Below are positions 15,321 through 18,188 of a DNA stretch of 18,188 nt, piece after piece (the stretch's first letter is position 1; every line of letters begins with the position of its first letter). This DNA comes from Bacteroidales bacterium. Its GTDB lineage: Bacteria > Bacteroidota > Bacteroidia > Bacteroidales > Bacteroidaceae. Below the pieces are notes generated by a model that saw nothing but the letters and a program-made list of their open reading frames with translations, ran no database searches and was not told the origin of the DNA. The translations under genes and the position numbers were made by a program. The stretch is from positions 1-18,188 of the forward strand of contig SFCP01000036.1 in NCBI GenBank assembly GCA_004558535.1, in the 5' to 3' direction.

Positions 15321-15464
15321 GAGAGTAGGGGAACGGAGAGAGGATGTGGAGGAACGAAAAGAGTAGGGGAACGGAGAGGAGAGAGAATACAGAGGAGAGA
15401 AGAAATGCGGGGACGGCTTCCGGCCCACCATCCGCCGGCTACCACCAAAAGCTACCACCAAAAG
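15321..15464 (+). repeat. Short direct repeats downstream of the di-iron/LuxR gene
   Basis: A 19-base purine-rich sequence, AGAGTAGGGGAACGGAGAG, occurs at 15322-15340 and again at 15360-15378 (38-base period) within an almost pure purine tract to about 15395. A second, unrelated tandem pair CTACCACCAAAAG lies at 15439-15451 and 15452-15464. These fill the first part of the 549-base gap before lysS. No gene or RNA family is recognised. Confidence 0.75.
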
Positions 15465-15553
15465 GGGGGCTTACAGTTCCTCCCGCGTACAAACCCGATG
15501 GGGACTGGGCATCCCCCCGCGCGTGTGTATATACGTCTTCTTTATCCCCGAAA

Positions 15554-15637
15554 ACTATGCAGACTATACACCGCAAGGCATAAGCATTTGATTGTCAATT
15601 TATTTTTGGTGTATAGTTGGTCCGCCAAACTATACAC
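15554..15637 (+). promoter_or_regulatory. Cluster of inverted CTATACAC motifs, possible operator
   Basis: CTATACACC (15564-15572) is matched by GGTGTATAG (15608-15616), and this by CTATACAC (15630-15637). A degenerate copy, ACTATGCA, is at 15554-15561. GTGTATAGTTGG and CCAAACTATACAC (15609-15637) also make a hairpin with loop TCCG and one bulge. Between the first two copies sits TATTTTTG (15601-15608), a -7-like box without a properly spaced -33. Either a regulator binds repeated sites around a secondary promoter, or the hairpin ends or shapes the upstream transcript. The hairpin is not followed by a T tract. Confidence 0.5.
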
Positions 15638-15675
15638 TGACTGTGCACACTGACCTTTACATCTTCCTATAAGTT

Positions 15676-15706
15676 TTTGCTGGTTGCGGGGTTTTTATTA
15701 ATTTTG
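15676..15706 (+). promoter_or_regulatory. lysS promoter
   Basis: TTTG (15676-15679), 19 bases, then TAATTTTG (15699-15706) match the Bacteroidetes consensus fully. The start site would be near 15712, giving a leader of about 150 bases. That leader holds a 12-base palindrome GGTGCCGGCACC (15723-15734) and a direct repeat AGCCCTTCGC twice (15770-15789). It ends with a C- and T-rich stretch and TAAAAAAATGACTTCAC before the ATG. No T-box or known riboswitch is recognised. Confidence 0.75.
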
Positions 15707-15862
15707 CGGCGACATGTATGGCGGTGCCGGCACCTATGCGCCCGTTTGCAGGATGCCGAAGCCCTTCGCAGCCCTTCGCAGTTTCCCCTCCCCATAGGGT
15801 GTGACGTGGGTATTGGGCCTTCGCCGCCCTCCGCCTTTTTTGCCTTAAAAAAATGACTTCAC

Positions 15863-17623
15863 ATGAACGTACTTGAACTTAGTGAACAAGAAATTTGCCG
15901 GCGCGCCTCGCTGGACGCGTTACGCCAAATGGGTATCGACCCGTATCCCGCAGCTGAATATCCCGTCAACGCTTATGCGGGGGAGATAAAAGAGCATTTT
16001 CAGGAGGATGCTCCGCAGCCCCGGGAGGTGTGTGTGGCTGGCCGCATGATGAGCCGTCGCATAATGGGAAAAGCCAGTTTCGCAGAACTGCTGGACTCGC
16101 AGGGCAGAATACAAATCTATATCACCCGCGACGATCTCTGCCCGGACGAGAACAAAGACCTGTACAACGTGGTCTTCAAGAAACTGCTGGACTTGGGCGA
16201 CTTCATCGGCGTCAAGGGCTTTGTCTTTCGCACGCAGACGGGTGAAATCTCTATCCATGCCCGCGAAATCACGCTGCTGGCCAAGAGCCTGAAACCGCTG
16301 CCCGTCGTCAAGGAAAAGGATGGCGTCACGTACGATGGCTTCGACGATCCGGAGCTGCGCTACCGGCAGCGCTATGTGGACCTGATTGTCAATCCCGGCG
16401 TAAAGGACACGTTTGTGAAGCGCTCAAAGGTGGTACGCACACTGCGCGAAGCATTGGACGAGGCAGGCTATACGGAGGTGGAGACGCCTATTCTGCAGAG
16501 CATCCCGGGCGGTGCAAGTGCACGCCCGTTCATCACACACCACAATGCGCTCGACGTCGACTTGTACCTGCGCATTGCGACCGAGCTTTACCTGAAGCGC
16601 CTTATCGTGGGTGGATTTGAGGGTGTCTATGAGATTGGCAAGAATTTCCGCAACGAGGGTATGGACCGCAGCCACAATCCCGAGTTCACCTGTATGGAAC
16701 TCTACGTGCAGTACAAGGACTACAACTGGATGATGTCGTTCACCGAGAAGTTGCTGGAACGCATCTGCTTGGCCGTCAACGGCAGCACGGACAGTGTGGT
16801 AGACGGCAAGGTCATCAGTTTCAAGGCTCCCTATCGACGGCTGCCCATCCTGGAGGCTATCCGCGAAAAGACCGGCTACGACCTCAGCGGCAAGACGGAG
16901 GAGGAAATCCGCGATGTCTGCAAGGCCCTCGGCGTGGAGACGGACGAAACCATGGGCAAAGGAAAGCTTATCGACGAAATCTTCGGCGAATTCTGCGAGG
17001 GAACGTTCATACAGCCCACCTTCATTACCGACTATCCCATCGAGATGTCGCCGCTCACGAAAAAACACCGCGACAACCCCGCTCTGACGGAGCGTTTCGA
17101 ACTGATGGTCAACGGCAAGGAGCTGGCCAATGCCTACTCCGAGCTCAACGACCCGCTGGATCAGGAGGAGCGTTTCCAGGACCAGCTGCGCCTGTCGGAA
17201 AAGGGCGACGACGAAGCCATGTTTATCGACCAGGACTTCCTGCGCGCCCTGCAATACGGCATGCCGCCCACCAGCGGTATCGGTATCGGCATCGACCGCC
17301 TTGTGATGCTCATGACGGGACAGACGCAGATACAGGAGGTGCTGTTCTTCCCCCAAATGCGCCCTGAAAAGAAGATACCGCGCGACGCAGCTCCCGCGTT
17401 TGTGAGAATCGGTGTCCCCGAGGAAATAGTGCCCCTGCTTTATAAGGCCGGCTACAACCTGGTAAGCGACCTGCGAGGTGCCAATCCGCAGAAAGTGCAG
17501 CAGCAGCTGAGCGAAATCATCAAGAAGTACAAGTTGGAAGTCGCACGTCCCTCGGTGGCAGATGCAGCCACCTGGGCCCAAAATGCCGACAGCGCGGCCG
17601 ACACTACTGACGGCGTCGCCTGA
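15863..17623 (+). CDS. lysS: Lysyl-tRNA synthetase (class II) with C-terminal extension
   Basis: This 586-residue cytosolic enzyme charges tRNA-Lys. The N-terminal OB-fold anticodon-binding domain (about 55-140) has VAGRMMSRRIMGKASFAELLD. The class II core follows with motif 1 (around ETPILQ, 207-212), motif 2 FRNEGMDRSHNPEFT (262-276) and motif 3 GIGIGIDRL (472-480). The standard bacterial enzyme ends near 505. Here about 80 residues follow, with a helix-hairpin-helix-like segment (VPEEIVPLLYKAGYNLVSDL) and an alanine/aspartate-rich tail. I recall this extension as usual in Bacteroidales LysS. It is preceded by a perfect promoter and followed by a strong terminator, so it appears monocistronic. 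Start ATG 15863 lies shortly after a stop-containing leader. Confidence 0.97.
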   Translation: MNVLELSEQEICRRASLDALRQMGIDPYPAAEYPVNAYAGEIKEHFQEDAPQPREVCVAGRMMSRRIMGKASFAELLDSQGRIQIYITRDDLCPDENKDLYNVVFKKLLDLGDFIGVKGFVFRTQTGEISIHAREITLLAKSLKPLPVVKEKDGVTYDGFDDPELRYRQRYVDLIVNPGVKDTFVKRSKVVRTLREALDEAGYTEVETPILQSIPGGASARPFITHHNALDVDLYLRIATELYLKRLIVGGFEGVYEIGKNFRNEGMDRSHNPEFTCMELYVQYKDYNWMMSFTEKLLERICLAVNGSTDSVVDGKVISFKAPYRRLPILEAIREKTGYDLSGKTEEEIRDVCKALGVETDETMGKGKLIDEIFGEFCEGTFIQPTFITDYPIEMSPLTKKHRDNPALTERFELMVNGKELANAYSELNDPLDQEERFQDQLRLSEKGDDEAMFIDQDFLRALQYGMPPTSGIGIGIDRLVMLMTGQTQIQEVLFFPQMRPEKKIPRDAAPAFVRIGVPEEIVPLLYKAGYNLVSDLRGANPQKVQQQLSEIIKKYKLEVARPSVADAATWAQNADSAADTTDGVA

Positions 17624-17639
17624 CCGCGTGGCTCATTCA

Positions 17640-17684
17640 TGTAAGCAATGGGGCAACCTTTGTCCCATTGTTTACACTTTATTT
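17640..17684 (+). terminator. Strong hairpin terminator after lysS
   Basis: TGTAAGCAATGGGGCAA (17640-17656) pairs with TTGTCCCATTGTTTACA (17660-17676) over 17 base pairs, two of them G-U, with a CCT loop. It is followed by CTTTATTT. It lies 17 bases after the lysS stop and separates lysS from gpsA. Confidence 0.85.
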
Positions 17685-17739
17685 ACGACAGCATACCAAT
17701 CGCAACCCCCGAAAGGATTTTTCTTTTTTTCGAAACGTC

Positions 17740-18188
17740 ATGGCATTATCACTGTTTTTTGGTAGCAATACGGTCAAGTCTGTGCCCATCACAGACGAGA
17801 ACGTAGGTGAAAGTATCGCTATCATGGGAGGTGGAAGCTGGGCCACAGCCATTGCCAAAATCATGCTGGAGAAAGTTCCCCACATCACATGGTACATACG
17901 GCGCCCGGAAACGATCGAGGAATTCAAGCGCACGGAGCACAATCCCTCCTACTTGACAAGTGTGCGCTTTGATACGAGGCGTATCACGTTCTCGTCCGAC
18001 ATCAACGAGGTCATCCGCTCCTGCAACACGCTCATCTTTGTCACGCCCTCCCCCTACCTGAAAAATCACCTTCGGAAACTGAAGGTGAAGCTCCATGACA
18101 AATTTATCATTACGGCCATCAAGGGTATTGTGCCCGAGGAAAACCTTGTATGCTCCGAATTCTTCCGGCAAGTGTACAATGTGCCGGA
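17740..18188 (+). CDS. gpsA: Glycerol-3-phosphate dehydrogenase [NAD(P)+], N-terminal part
   Basis: The 149 complete codons in the window encode the N-terminus of GpsA, which reduces dihydroxyacetone phosphate to glycerol 3-phosphate for phospholipid synthesis. The frame runs off the right edge. The Rossmann motif is IAIMGGGSWATAIAK, followed by WYIRRPE, HNPSYL, FSSDINEVI, LIFVTPSPYL and the substrate-loop ITAIKGIVPEENL. The start at ATG 17740 (MALSLFFGSNTVK) gives about 26 residues before the Rossmann strand, longer than the 5-6 I expect in Bacteroides homologues. The ATG at 17824 would cut into the strand and is unlikely. A GTG near 17782 is an alternative. No TAnnTTTG box is evident between the lysS terminator and the start. 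Confidence 0.93.
   Translation, partial: MALSLFFGSNTVKSVPITDENVGESIAIMGGGSWATAIAKIMLEKVPHITWYIRRPETIEEFKRTEHNPSYLTSVRFDTRRITFSSDINEVIRSCNTLIFVTPSPYLKNHLRKLKVKLHDKFIITAIKGIVPEENLVCSEFFRQVYNVP

Noticed and set aside
15237..15653. 138-codon frame overlapping the end of the regulator and the repeat region
   Set aside because: It is made of translated direct repeats and intergenic sequence, with no domain.
15714..15797. 27-codon leader peptide at the start of the lysS transcript
   Set aside because: It has only one lysine and no ribosome site, and nothing suggests attenuation.
16424..17581. Minus-strand frame of 385 codons over lysS
   Set aside because: It is the antisense shadow of a well-identified gene and carries no motifs.

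Overview
The window looks like a chromosomal segment of a Bacteroidales bacterium (Bacteroidaceae/Prevotellaceae-like gut anaerobe) with a rather high GC content for that group. Four things point there. Several promoters fit the Bacteroidetes consensus TTTG-N19-TAnnTTTG (3758-3788 and 15676-15706 are perfect). Genes lack strong Shine-Dalgarno sites. Lineage-restricted families are present: DUF1599, DUF4831, a MauE/DoxX-plus-thioredoxin-like membrane protein, a Bacteroidales-type LysS with a C-terminal extension, and a large surface protein with a secretion-like tail. A rubrerythrin points to anaerobic life. All genes run on the + strand except rubrerythrin. No rRNA, tRNA, CRISPR, integrase, transposase or reverse transcriptase was seen.

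Layout. (a) 1-891: 3' part of GDP-L-fucose synthase converging on rubrerythrin, with a shared hairpin terminator. (b) 1429-2021: intergenic region with a 20-bp dyad in the presumed rubrerythrin promoter, a 70-bp tandem repeat of a Bacteroidales intergenic type, and a -7 box. (c) 2022-3600: a broken Ser/Thr kinase fused to a FISUMP-like (Fib_succ_major) C-terminal domain. The coding sequence has lost the DFG segment by a frame-changing deletion and part of the FISUMP core. (d) 3758-7701: a housekeeping cluster of DUF1599, MauE/DoxX membrane protein, tpiA, a SPOR-domain secreted protein and folE. (e) 7805-13963: rmlA/rfbA, a 645-aa secreted protein, a small HAD phosphatase-like protein, the bifunctional NAD(P)HX epimerase/dehydratase and a DUF4831 protein, closely spaced and probably transcribed in one or two units. 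(f) 14258-15313: a one-protein regulator joining a RIC/YtfE-like di-iron domain to a LuxR-type DNA-binding domain. (g) 15314-15862: a repeat-rich intergenic region with several inverted copies of CTATACAC and a perfect promoter for lysS. (h) lysS, a strong terminator, and the 5' part of gpsA.

How the parts fit: most genes serve central metabolism or maintenance (triose-phosphate isomerase, GTP cyclohydrolase I, NAD(P)HX repair, lysyl-tRNA synthetase, glycerol-3-phosphate dehydrogenase) or envelope sugars (GDP-fucose, dTDP-glucose). The unusual content is the di-iron/LuxR regulator, the decayed kinase-FISUMP fusion and the structured non-coding DNA around rubrerythrin and lysS. Nothing here is proven to be a new system. 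The regulator fusion is the best candidate for follow-up.
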